The position numbers were made by a program, and so were the translations under genes. This document shows positions 34,480 to 45,580 of a stretch of 64,000 bases of DNA, piece by piece. This DNA comes from Wurfbainia villosa (taxonomy: Eukaryota; Streptophyta; Magnoliopsida; Zingiberales; Zingiberaceae), in contig CM046004.1 in NCBI GenBank assembly GCA_025175895.1, forward strand, positions 15,983,011-16,047,010. Direction: 5' to 3'. Position 1 is the first letter of the stretch; every line of letters begins with the position of its first letter. The notes under the pieces were generated by a model. It did no database searches, was not told the DNA's origin, and was given only the letters and a program-made list of their open reading frames with translations.

Positions 34480-36118
34480 GTCATCCAGTTGCTATGAATA
34501 TGGTAATATTTTCATATTTTTCCTATTAATAATTCAATATGCAACTGCATTTTTTTTTCCTGTAATATTCTTCTAATAATCATGATTGTTAGTTTCGACG
34601 TGGCGGTCATAGACAGAGTAGTGATGGAAGATCACAGTCTTCCTTTGCTTCAACACCCGCACATTCTGATGCTTTTGTAGGAAATGTGCCCTCCACCTCT
34701 TCCCCAGTTGCAGGATCCTCTGATTCTCAACATATACCTGCCAATGTTTCTTCCCCGGTACAACAAACACTCATGGAGAGGGAAGATACGAGAGAGTTTA
34801 TATCTCTACGAGGAGATTCGTAAGTATTCAAGTTTTATAATATCTATATTAAAATTTTAATACAATATATATATTTTTTAAAGTATATAACGGAGTTTGT
34901 TTTTGGTTTATGTTAGATTTACAAATTCTGTATGTGTTATTCACGAGGTGAATAAAATTGTGAATAACCATTGGGCCGACACTTCTATAACTTATACAAG
35001 CACGCCGGAAGAAATTAAAGTTCTGTGGTGGAATGAGTTCAAGGTAACTTATTTCAATCATTTAGTATATGAAATTACAGTTAATATAATCAATTTTTAT
35101 TTTCCTCTACTGCAGCGGGTATTTATTTGGGAGGAGACTGAAACACTAGAGATTAGGAGGATTTTTAAGAAAAAATGTGGTGATCATATTAGAAACATAC
35201 TAAATCATGCAAAAACTAGAAATAAGAAACCGCACTGTATAACTGAGGAGAATTGGAATAAAATTGTTACACATTGGGGATCTGATGAAAGTAAGCGGAG
35301 GAGTGAACAAAATAAGCAAAATCAGAATTGTAACTCTGGCGTTATGTCTGCCACGTATGCGGGAGGATCCATAAATATCGATGAGCATAGACATTGATTG
35401 GTGAGTACTTTCAATTTATGATTTTATAATCTAATACTCACTAATTTATAAATATTAACTGTTTAATTTGTTTAGGCCAAGGAGGCAGAGCAGGCCATTA
35501 TTTATTGACACTTTCACCCGTACATTCCAAAAAAAGGATAAAACATGGAGTGGTGAAAGAGCTAGAACAATAAAGGTGTGTAATTGTAAAAATTTAATTT
35601 CTTATGTTAATATTTAATTCTTTTTTCTTTCACAATAGGAGAAATAAGATGAACTTTCACAAAGAAATTCGGGAGCAAGTGATGATGGAGTCGAATCGAA
35701 GCCATCTGTTAGCAATATAAATTTATGGCTCGAAGCATCTGGAAGACCGAAAAGTGGAAGAATACTTGGACTCGGCTCTTTGAGCCGATCCTATAGAGTC
35801 CTTGGTGCTTCTTCTTCATCCTCTCCAGCATCAAAAGCCCAAGTTATTCAATTAACCGAAGAGGTTAATCATTTGAGAGAGTTACTAGCGCAGAAGGAAA
35901 CTGAATCAAGACAGAACGCTCAGAAAGTTCAAGACTTAAATGAAAAGATGAACGAAGTTCAAAGGCAACAAATGTTTATTATGCAACATTTTCAGTTAAA
36001 GTCTAGCTCAAATCAACTTCCTCCTTCTAGCTCTACTCCTCCTCCACCTGATCCCTGTCATGGAGAAAATGAGGATGTGTTTTTTGATGACGATGGTGAT
36101 GATGTTAGTTATCTTTGA
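34480..36118 (+). pseudogene. CACTA-2 Transposase_24-like gene (TNPA/TNP1 role)
   Basis: Spliced gene 3' of TNP2. Exons with good GT-AG borders: about 34593-34819, 34917-35043, 35116-35400, 35476-35575 and 35639-36118, preceded by a short piece near 34480-34502. Signature text includes VNNHWADTSITYTSTPEEIK, a basic RRIFKKKCGDHIRNIL block, LFIDTFTRTFQKKDKTW and a C-terminal coiled coil (QLTEEVNHLRELLAQKETES) with an acidic end. This family is the plant Ptta/En/Spm accessory protein thought to bind subterminal repeats. A TGA at 35395 and shifts near 35490 and 35645 break the frame, unless these reflect mis-drawn introns. Confidence 0.82.
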
Positions 36119-36359
36119 TTGTATTTGTGAAAGTTTATTTGTTAGCTTCTTGACTTATGACATATGCCATATTTATGTTTTTATAAGTTTGTTGTATTTA
36201 ACTGTTGCCTTATGATAATGGTACGATAGACCTTTGGATGTATTTGTTATCTATATAAATTGGTTTGATGTCCATATTATTGTTTGTTGTATAATTGTGT
36301 TAATATTGTTGTGTGTTTGTTGTAAAACAACGAAAAAAGATTAATTACAAATATATATA

Positions 36360-37319
36360 TTTTATTTTTCTCCAGATTTACAACGAAATTATAAATTTCA
36401 TTGCAAATTTATATGTATCAGTCGACTGATGTAGACATTCACTCGACTGATAAAATTTTTTTGGCCATCAGTCGACTGATATACAATATCGATCGATCGG
36501 TGATGTCTCTGCTTGATTCTGAGCGGCAGTACCGTGACGGTCGACTCTGGAAGCGATCGGTGATGGATATGATCGGTCATTTGCTATCTTATAACAACTC
36601 GCGAGCGTCAGTAGCCGATCGTCATTGATCGGTCGCACTATCAGTCGACTGATAGTGTAATTTTTTGCGACGAATTATTATTTTCGTCGCCAAATTTACA
36701 ACGAAAAAAATTTGTCGCCAAATTTAATTTTATTTGTTAATTCCGTTCATCAGAATTTGGCGACGAATATTTTTTTTTGTCGCAAATTTGGCGACGAAAA
36801 TAATATTTCGTCGCCAAATTTGCGACGAAAAAAATATTCGTCGCCAAATTTCATTATATTAGCCGAAGATGGATGCGAGAGTTTTGCGACGAATAAAAAT
36901 TTCGTCGCATATTTGGCGACGAAAAAATTTATTCGTCGCTAATTTGGCATCGAAAGTATAATTCGTCGCCAAATTCGGCGACGAAAATAATTATTAGTCA
37001 CCGAATTCGACGACGAAAATAATTATTCGTCGTCGAATTTGCCGACGAAAAGTATTATTTGTCTCAAAAATTTGTGACAAATCTTCTTTTCGTCGCCAAA
37101 TTGGTGACGAAACATTTATTCGTTGCCAAATTTAGCGACGAATTTTGCAACGAAAAAATTGTTCGTTGCAATTTGGCGACGAAATTTATTTTTTCGTTGC
37201 AGAATTTAGCGGCGAATTATTTGCAACGAAAATTTTTTCGTTGCAAAAAAATTTTGCAACGAATTTTTTTACAAATTTTGTTGAAAAATTCGTCGCTAAA
37301 AATGGATTTTTTTGTAGTG
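36360..37319. repeat. Right subterminal region of CACTA-2
   Basis: Arrays of TTCGTCGCCAAATTTGGCGACGAA-like inverted words (36665-37300) end at the terminal GTAGTG. Nearer the gene, 36415-36480 carries four CAGTCGACTGAT-type palindromes, a GATCGATCGGTGATG patch follows (36488-36640), and another palindrome sits at 36640-36655. Confidence 0.88.
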
Positions 37320-37322
37320 TTT

Positions 37323-37738
37323 GTTGTGTAGTCGACTGATACAAAGAAATTTGACCTGACGTGAAATCGTAGTCGACTAGCGTAGGACACCAGTCCACTG
37401 CACATTAATGATACAGAAAAAATGACCTTTTTAGCAATGAAATCGTTAAAATTCGTCATTAACCGTCGAAATATATTTTTCTAGAACCCCTTTTATTTGT
37501 ATTCGATATCCTATAATACAATATCAATTACATAATTTATTTCAACAACTAACTTAAGAATATACAACTCAAACAATTTGACAACAATTACATTTAACCA
37601 TAACTAATCACATAACATAATCGAAATATATCATTAGAAACCTAACTTCAAGTCCAAAACATCCAATTCCACAAATTCATAGCATCCAAATTCAAAAATA
37701 TTCAAGTTTACAATTTCACTAGCTCAAAACATAAATGT
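37323..37738. other. CACTA-1 sequence between CACTA-2 and its 3' gene
   Basis: Resumes CACTA-1 with GTAGTCGACTGATAC (37330) and GTAGTCGACTAGC (37371), then AT-rich 3' flank of the minus-strand gene. No frame supported. Confidence 0.65.
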
Positions 37739-39064
37739 TCACAAACTCTCAGATGGAGGAGGAGGTGGAGCTGAAGATGACCTATGTATCAATGATTGTA
37801 AAGCTCTAGGTGCAAGCCGATTTAGAATTGCTTCAAATATATCTTGTCTTGATCTCAATGATGTCAACTCATCTTGGGTGCTTGCTAATTGAACTCGAGT
37901 GTTTGCTAGCTCCTCTTGCGTCCCTTCTAATCGTTGCTCTATGGACTCAAGTTTTTCATGCAGTGTTGCGTTAGTTAATCTCGAGGAGGAGCTGACATCC
38001 AAAGAAGTGGATCTAACTAGTTTTGGCCTACTTTCAAGTCCTCTAATGTATCCAGAACGAACACTGAGGACCTGATCACAAACTTGATCTGCAGCTTAGA
38101 CTGCATCGATGTCCTCTCCGGTTTCTTGTGATTGAATGTACTATCTCGCAGTCTCACCATATCACCCCTAACAATAACAAACATAATAAAAATATTTTTA
38201 AACAGAATTATGCAAAGTTAAAAATAAATTAACTTAATTATATCTATCATATCATATGTATGCAAACTCGACCCTCTCCCCAATCCACCCTTTTGATGAG
38301 CTACAATGAGTTGTATTAAAAATAGTAATCCGATCTTTTCTCTGTGACTGATGGATATTATAATCAATAAACAATATACTATAACTATAAAGTTTGTACT
38401 TACACCATCATAACTGTATTGAATGAATGATTTTGAACCACCTCGATGGTTATATGAGAGTTGTGACCGATTTTGGGCATTTGTTGCCGATCGTGTCTAC
38501 AATACAAAAAATTATTAAAATAAAATGTAAAGCATGAGTTATAGAACAAATATTTTAATTTTTATATAATACAAATAATTGGTATAGATTAAGTTATCTG
38601 AAATTTCTCTGATTCAAATAAATCACACATATAATCTCAATCTTCTTGTGTCTCACAAAACTCAATCGACATATGACGTCGATGCTCAGTAGGAGGGAGA
38701 TGCAATAGACTCTTATAATGAGTGTGCATCTTATTTCTATTGTCTTTATACCTCGCACTCATTAACCAGTCGGTCTCCTTTCTTACCGACGTTGCCTCCT
38801 CCTCAAAACTGATATCAAAAGTAGCCTGAAAAATACCAATATCGAAATTTATTAACGAAGGAGTGACTGATTATATAAATATCAAATTACATGTACTTAC
38901 TGATAATCTATCGTAAATCATCATTTTATTATCCGCGGGGACATACTTCCAACTCTTAGCTTACAAGGAAGTGAACTTCTTAATTGACAGACCTAGTTCT
39001 GTCACAAAAGAAGCTGCATTTGGCCCAATCAGATGGCCATCGCTCTTACAAAAAGTAATAGGTA
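37739..39064 (-). pseudogene. CACTA-1 Transposase_24-like gene, 3' part
   Basis: Minus-strand pieces: HLIGPNAASFVTELGLSIKK (about 38970-39030), YVPADNKMMIYDRLSA (about 38895-38945), RKETDWLMSARYKDNRNKMH (about 38715-38790) and a C-terminal coiled coil from MDVSSSSRLTNATLHEKLES to the stop at 37739. These match, in order, the same gene of CACTA-2 and the plant Transposase_24 family. Stops occur between blocks (for example near 38640), and element D splits the gene from its upstream exons at 45323. The last exon (87 codons) is open. Confidence 0.83.
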
Positions 39065-39069
39065 TTCTG
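39065..39069. repeat. Element D target-site duplication, left
   Basis: TTCTG, identical to 45323-45327. Confidence 0.95.
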
Positions 39070-39794
39070 TGTTGGTGCAATCGGCCTAGGTTATGATTGA
39101 CCAGACTCGAGTTGGACTCGAGTAGTATTTTGATGTTTGACAATGGTTTGGGAGATTGTTGGTGCAATCGACTCGGGTCATGATTGATCGGACTCGAGTG
39201 ATATTTTGATGTTTGACGATGGTTTGACCATTGTTTGACTATATGGTTGACATGGGGTTGATCATATGATGGAGAAGTCCAAGTCTTGTGTACTTGGCAT
39301 GGAAAGTCCAAGTCTTGTGTACTTGGCATGGAAAGTCCAAGTCTTGTGTACTTGGCATGAAAAGTCCAAGTCATGGGTACTTGGCATGGAAAGTCTAAGC
39401 ATGAGTCTTGGCAATGAAAAGTCCAAGATTGAGTCTTGGCAAATGGAAAGTCTAACATGGGTTGGCAAGGGAAGTTCAAGGGGTAATCTTGGCGGCTTAA
39501 AGTCCAAGGGTGGAGTCTCGGCATTATAAGTCTAATGGTTGACGGCGTAAAGTCCAAGCGGGAGTCTTGGCAGCGTAAACCCAATGTGCCTTGGTGGTGT
39601 AGACCACGTTAGCATGACAATAGCTGAAGGAAGCACCTGAAGGCTAGCATATGGATGAACAAGTCATGGATGACTTGGAGGGATCCGATAGGCGTGATGC
39701 TGACAGAGGTGGCTAGAAGGCTTTGGTCTAGGATAAGAGTGGTCTAGCAAGTATGAGGTCATCATACTTGGTGTTAAAACCTCATGGATGAGGG

Positions 39795-40140
39795 TATCAG
39801 TCGACTGATATTATGGGCAGTCGACTAATGCAAGTCGACTGGTGTTCGACTGCAGGAAATGGCATAGCAGTCGATTGCCAACATTGGGAAGTCGACTGAT
39901 GACCTGATCAGTCGACTGATATGTCGAGCAGTCGACTGATGGTCGAGTTTTCGGGAATAGAATATTTCCGAGTTGACTGTTAGGGTTTGACAGTCGAGTG
40001 ATGACTTGAACAGTCGAATGATGGGCATGATCAGTCGACTAATGGTCTATTCGTTGGAACTTATCCAACGTGGCTCGGGCCATTGTGAGACAACGACTAC
40101 AGAAGTAGTTGACTGATGGTCTCAATTCATCGACTGCTAG
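39795..40140. repeat. CAGTCGACTG palindrome cluster in 5' LTR D
   Basis: About a dozen exact or near copies of the 10-mer, many as CAGTCGACTGAT, spaced 15-40 bases apart, directly upstream of the TATA box at 40165. Confidence 0.9.
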
Positions 40141-40164
40141 GCAAAATCCAGCCCGAATGCAGGT

Positions 40165-40172
40165 TATAAAAG
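40165..40172 (+). promoter_or_regulatory. TATA box of 5' LTR D
   Basis: TATAAAAG, followed by CAGCTCGTGG. The same site in the 3' LTR is at 44831-44838. Confidence 0.7.
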
Positions 40173-40657
40173 CAGCTCGTGGAGAAGGATTTGACAATGA
40201 TTCTCTTGGGCAATTTGAAGGAGAATAATTGGTGCTTTCCAGTTCTTCAAGGCTAGTCCAAGGCAATCAAAGATCAAACAATCAAAAGGTCCTTATAAAG
40301 TATTTTTCTTTACTTGTATTGTATTTCATATTTGTATTTGTTTGTATCCATTGTATTATTTAGTGTAATCATTTGTACGAGGTTTCTCCGCCTCTGACTT
40401 GTTATCGAGAAGGAGTATTATTGTTTAGTGGTGTTGGTTGCATCGCTAGAGCTCATTTGAGTTCACCCCGTGGAGTAGGAACCTTGAGGTTCTGAACCAC
40501 GTTATATTTGTGTGTTATGCTTGTGTCGTATATTTATTGTATCATTTCTATTTTCCGCTACATACTAACAATCATAGGCAAGCACGCGAACGAATTCCAT
40601 CACGCAACATCGAATCGCTATTCACCCCCCTCTAGCGGACATCACCGTCCCTACAAT

Positions 40658-40669
40658 TGGTATCAGAGC
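40658..40669 (+). other. Primer-binding site of element D
   Basis: TGGTATCAGAGC, 2 bases inside the 5' LTR. Confidence 0.95.
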
Positions 40670-40721
40670 AAGGCCGCTCTTCAAGGTTTAACAACTAAGG
40701 GAGCACGCTAGTGGGAACAAG

Positions 40722-41930
40722 ATGGAATTTGAAGAAAAAGTGGGATGAGACATCAACACTCTAGTCCCGTATGTAATCTATGGACGAGAAGACTTCAATT
40801 CATGGAAGGGAGGGATTGAAGACTTTATTATGATGAGGGAGTTTAAAGAATGATCCATCTTTATGGAAGGATTTAATTATCCAAGAGGGCCAAAGGGAGG
40901 TTTCCTCAAAATGAAGAAGTGGACCGGGGAACAACTCCAAGAATTTGAGAAAAATACAAAGGTCAAGAAGACTCAACCGGTGCTAAAGGTCAAGGATACA
41001 GGTGCCCCAACCATTAAGAGCAAGGAGCACGTGGTATGTTTCAAATGCAACCAAAAGGGGCATTATAGGAGTCAATGCTCTAGGGGGAGCAAGAAGGTCA
41101 AAGAAGGAGCTACACATGTAGGGAGAGCTTTAAAAGTAAACCCTAAGGTATATTTTAATAACACAATTTCAAATTTTAATAATAAAAAGTATGCTTTGAA
41201 TTCCCTTGCTATTGTTCATAAGGAGCATGCTAGAAACAATAAGTTATATTGTTTAGGGGCTAAACATGTTAACTTTAAAAATAAGGAGAAATTTGAGACT
41301 AATGTCCCTAGAAAAATCCTACCTAGGGAAACCATTAGGAAGGTAGAGGGACACTTAGGCATTAACCCTAAGAAGGGTAGGCATATGCCTAAGAAATAGA
41401 ACAATACCCAAAGATTAAATCAAAATTCAAAAATTGGACAATTAGAGCTAGAAAATCAAGCTTTGAGGTCAAAATTTGAGAGAATGGAGAAGGCCCTTGC
41501 AAGGATACAAAATCAAATTAAAGGGTTAAATGGTCAAAATTTAGGTCCTAGGAGATAAGGTTCATTCAAAGGCAAGAAAGGTTTGGGTCACAAACCTAAG
41601 CCTAAGGAAACCTATCATAATGTTCCATTTGACTATAGAACTAAGCCTAGGTCTAGGAAAACCAAGGTTGCTAGGGAAGTCATCCCTAAGGGTAACCATG
41701 GTGTGTGCCTGGTGGCTAAGGTTTTGAAGAAACCTAGGGAGGCCACTAAGAAGGTTACAAGGGGAGTTACCCCTAGAGTTAACCTAGGCAAGACCCAAAT
41801 GACCAAGGCTACCAAGCCCAAGAGGGTCATTAGGAGAGTATCTAGGGAGGTCATCCCTAAGGAATACCTAGTAAACCCAAGGAGCTCCAATAGATATTGA
41901 GTTCCTAGGAGCGTGATCGATTCATGCTAA
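40722..41930 (+). pseudogene. Gag of element D, degraded
   Basis: Collinear with the gag of A: MEFEEKVG, a stop at codon 9, then GFNYPRGPKGGFLKMKKWTG. A deletion removes the middle, including the first zinc knuckle. One knuckle survives (CFKCNQKGHYRSQC, about 41038-41080). Further stops lie at 41397 and 41557. The Lys/Arg-rich tail (KPKRVIRRVSREVIPKEYLV) and the final NPRSSN-type end are recognisable. It is the most decayed of the three family gags. Confidence 0.88.
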
Positions 41931-43774
41931 ATGGGTGAGGGTGTGCCAACTTTAATTGGAACGGTAGTTAACCTAACTATGGTAAAGGTGACACCTTAGG
42001 TCATTTTCAAGGTTATGGATACCTTGGAAATTGGTTTGAATTAATATTCTAAAGGATTTTAGGATGTGCCAATATTATCTTGAGAATTATGAAAAATCAA
42101 TCAAATTGACACAAACTTGATTTAGAGGTCATGATGTGCCAGTTTGAGTTTTTTGCACACTCTGAGGATAAGTGACATTAAGGCAAAATTGAATTTAATT
42201 CTAGAAATGACAATTTAGGCTTAACACTTAGGTATTTAATACCTTAGTATTTTACAATTTCCATGCTTTGTTTGCCTTGCCATGTCATGACATCATGTTT
42301 CTTTTTATCATTTATATATCATGATCATGCTTAGGTTGTAGTTTTTATGTCATGTATGCTTAGGTTATATTATATGTCATGACATCATGATCATTGACCA
42401 TGCTTATTTATGTCATTATTTATGCCATGATCATTCATGCATTTAAAGTAATTAAAATTGATTTAAGGACTATGACATCACTTGAAGTCCCATGTATAAG
42501 GGAATCAAGTAGTGTTGCCCTAGAAAATGCATGAAACCCTAGTTTAGGATGAATAAAACTCACATCTCACATCACATTGACATGTGTGTGTATTGATACA
42601 CCCTTGACACATGTGAGATGCTAGGAAATGAGTTAAGTTCAAGGTGTATAGTTTTCGTATCTAGATGAACTTAAACTCAACTCATACCATGGATGAATCA
42701 TGAGGAAAGCTTGTATACAAGTCATGTGCATTAAGCCCATAGATCTTGGTTCAATATAAGGTTTTAAAACTATTTCAAAATCTTTTTGAAAAATCTTGGT
42801 GTAGTATATCTTTTGATAGAAGTCGCCATTGATGATGTTAATACAAAGTGAGCTCAAAATAATGAAGTTTTTCTCATTTTTGAACTTTGTATCAATTTCA
42901 CTATTTTGTGGGTAAATTATTTTTTAAATATTTTTCACCCATTGTATTTGACATAAGAATTATACGTATGAAGTTTCAAGATTTTTCAAAATACGTATAT
43001 TTACTTATGAATTTTTGAAATTCATTTTTTGTTTCTGATTTCTGCATTTTACAGATATCAGTCGACTGCTGCTTGATGATAGTCGACTGATGCATAGGGC
43101 AGTCAACTGATTATTGTCAGAGTTGACTGTTAATGTTGATTTTGGGTAAATAAGGATGTTTAGCCCATGTTTCAGCTATGTTAGGCTACCCTAACTGCTC
43201 ATAACCCTAGGATATGCTTTGGAAAGCATTGGAAAGGATGAAAATCCATTGGATATGGATTAGGAGAGTTGTTTAGGGTGTGTATCAATTTTAAGGTGTG
43301 TGAAAGTTCAAGTTTGAACTTTTGACCTTAATTTTGATGGTTTAGTGTTCCTATTGGCTTAGGGACTCTCCAAGGACATTGTTGGTGCAATAGTCAAGGG
43401 GGAGCAAGACTTTAGGAGGAGGTATCTATCATGGGATGATGAATGTGTTATTCCTCATGAGGGGGAGAAATGGAAATGTGAGATGCCCAATTTGAAAATT
43501 GAGAGAGTTTATAGGAGGCCTCTCTTAAGTGATATGAGACTTATCACTAGGAAGAGTGAAGACATCCTAGATGTTCTTGGACCAAGGGGGAGATTGTAAG
43601 ATTTCATTGGGATATGAGACATTGACCTCCTTGGAGAGAAACTTTTTGATGTATGTCAAAAAGGGGGAGAATTTATAGGAGAAGTTATGGGATTACCAAT
43701 TTGGGAGAATTGGTAAGGAGATTTGAGTTAGGTGGCCTAACTCAATGTTTTGTTTGTGGTTTTTGTCAAACATC
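41931..43774 (+). other. Conserved non-coding interior of element D
   Basis: Counterpart of 14721-16566 in A. It retains CAGTCGACTG words at 43056-43110, where A and C have GATCG-rich sequence. No pol domain. Confidence 0.85.
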
Positions 43775-43787
43775 AAAAAGGAGGAGA
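43775..43787 (+). other. Polypurine tract of element D
   Basis: AAAAAGGAGGAGA immediately before the 3' LTR. Confidence 0.85.
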
Positions 43788-43788
43788 T

Positions 43789-45322
43789 TGTTGGTGCAAT
43801 CGACCCAAGTCATGATTGACCAGACTCGAGTTAGATTCGAGTAGTGTTTTGATATTTGACAATGGTTTGGGGAGATTGTTGGTGCAATCGATCCGGGTCA
43901 TGATTGACCGGACTCGAGTTTGACTCGAGTGGTATTTTGATGTTTGACGATGGTTTGACCATTGTTTGACTATATGGTTGACATGGGGTTGACCATATGA
44001 TGGAGAAGTCCAAGTCTTGTGTACTTGTCATGGAAAGTCCAAGTCTTGTGTACTTGGCATGAAAAGTCCAAGTCATGGGTACTTGACATGGAAAGTCCAA
44101 GCATGGGTCTTGGCAAGGGAAAGTCCAAGCTTGAGTTTTGGCAAATGGAAAGTCTAACATGGGTTGGCAAGGGAAGTCCAAGGGGTAATCTTGGTGGCGT
44201 AAAGTCCAAGGGTGGAGTCTCGGCAGCATAAGTCCAATGGTTGGCGGCGTAAAGTCCAAGCGGGAGTCTTGGCAGCGTTAGCCCAATGTGCCTTGGTGGT
44301 GTAGACCATGTTAGCATGATAATAGATGATGGAAGCACCTGAAGGCTAGCGTATGGATGGACAAGTCATGGATGACCTGGAGGGATCCGATAGGCGTGAG
44401 GCTGACGGAGGTGGCTATAAGGCTTAGGTCTAGGATAAGAGTGGTCCAGCAAGTATAAGGGCATCATACTTGGTGTTAAAACCTCATGGATGAGGGTATC
44501 TGTCGACTGATATTATGGGATCGGTGATGTAATCGGTCAGTGTTCAATGTAGAAAATGGCCTAGCGATCATTGCCCGGCATTAGACGATCGGTGATGACT
44601 GATCGATCGTGATGGTCGGGTTTACGGGAACAAAATATTTCGAGTTATTGTTAGGGTTTGGGATCGGTGATGACGAACGGTCGGTGATGGGCATGATCAG
44701 TCGACTGATGGTCTATCCGTTGGAACTTATCTAACGTGGCTCGGGCTGTTGTGAGACAACGACTATAGGAGCAATCGACTAATGGTCTCAATCAGTCGAC
44801 TGCTAGGCGAAATACAACCCAAATGCAGGTTATAAAAGCAGCTCGTGAAGAAGGATTTGGAAATGGTTCTCTTGGGCAATTTTAAGGGGAATAGTTAGTG
44901 CTTTCCAGTCCTTCAAGGCTAGTCCAAGGCAATCAAAGATCAAGCAATCAAAAACTCCTTGTAAAGTGTTTTTCTTTACTTGTATTGCATTTCATATTTA
45001 TATTTGCTTGTATCTATTGTATTACTTAGTGTAATCATTTGTATGAGATTTCTCCGCCTATGACTTATTGTCGAGAAGGAGTATTATTATTTAGTGGTGT
45101 TGGTTGTATCAGTAGAGCTCATTTGAGCTCACCCCGTGGAGTAGGAACCTTGAGGTTCCGAACCACGTTATATTTGCGTGTTGTGCTTGTGTTGTATATT
45201 TGTTGTATCATTTCTATATTCCGCTGCGTACTAACATTCATAGGCAAGTATGCGAACGAATTCTATCATGCAACGTCGAATCGCTATTCACCCCCTCTCT
45301 AGCGGACATCACGGTCCCTACA
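43789..45322 (+). mobile_element. 3' LTR of element D
   Basis: 1534 bp, collinear with the 5' LTR including the duplicated start (43789 and 43877). At 44518-44695 most palindromes are replaced by GATCGGTGATG-like words. Confidence 0.93.
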
Positions 45323-45580
45323 TTCTGCCCCATTTCTTGATTTGGCGGTGGAGTCGATCAGAGTGTGTACCTCGTGTCTTCCTACGTGTCGGATGAACTG
45401 TAAATCAAAAAGTGTTAACAATTAATAAGTCAAATAAATAGAAAACTAAATAAACATATTTAAAACAAAAAAACTAACTAGTAGGAGCACTATCATCGTC
45501 AGGTATAGGCACAACTGGGGGGTGCTCAATTCTCTTAGGCGATATAGTTGTGACATAAGCATCATATATAGATTGACAAA
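45323..45580 (-). pseudogene. CACTA-1 Transposase_24-like gene, 5' exons
   Basis: On minus, a piece near 45480-45575 codes RIEHPPVVPIPDDDSAPTS. An exon at about 45323-45398 follows an acceptor-like TTTACAG and runs into the site of element D. The text resumes beyond D at 39064 in the next conserved block, so one gene was split by the insertion. Confidence 0.7.

Larger units (their letters stand above)
30053..37319 (+). mobile_element. CACTA-2 transposon nested in CACTA-1
   Basis: 7267 bp. Ends CACTACAAAAAAACTG and, reversed, CACTACAAAAAAATCC, with TTT on both sides (30050-30052 and 37320-37322). Subterminal arrays of TTCGTCGC/GCGACGAA fill about 700 bp at each end. It encodes a TNP2-like gene and a Transposase_24-like gene on plus. 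Stops, a frameshift and an internal deletion make it non-autonomous. It lies in the 3' subterminal region of CACTA-1. Confidence 0.93.
39070..40655 (+). mobile_element. 5' LTR of element D
   Basis: 1586 bp. The first ~87 bp (39070-39156) are repeated, diverged, from 39157. An AAGTCCAAG/CTTGGCATG array (39270-39590) and a dense CAGTCGACTG cluster (39795-40140) follow. It ends CCCCCCTCTAGCGGAC then CCCTACA. Confidence 0.93.
39070..45322 (+). mobile_element. Gag-only copia-like retrotransposon D (TR-GAG type)
   Basis: 5' LTR 39070-40655 and 3' LTR 43789-45322, Met-tRNA primer site, purine tract and exact duplication TTCTG. It inserted into an exon of the CACTA-1 Transposase_24-like gene, opposite to that gene's direction. 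Interior: degraded gag plus non-coding DNA shared with A and C. No pol. Confidence 0.95.
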
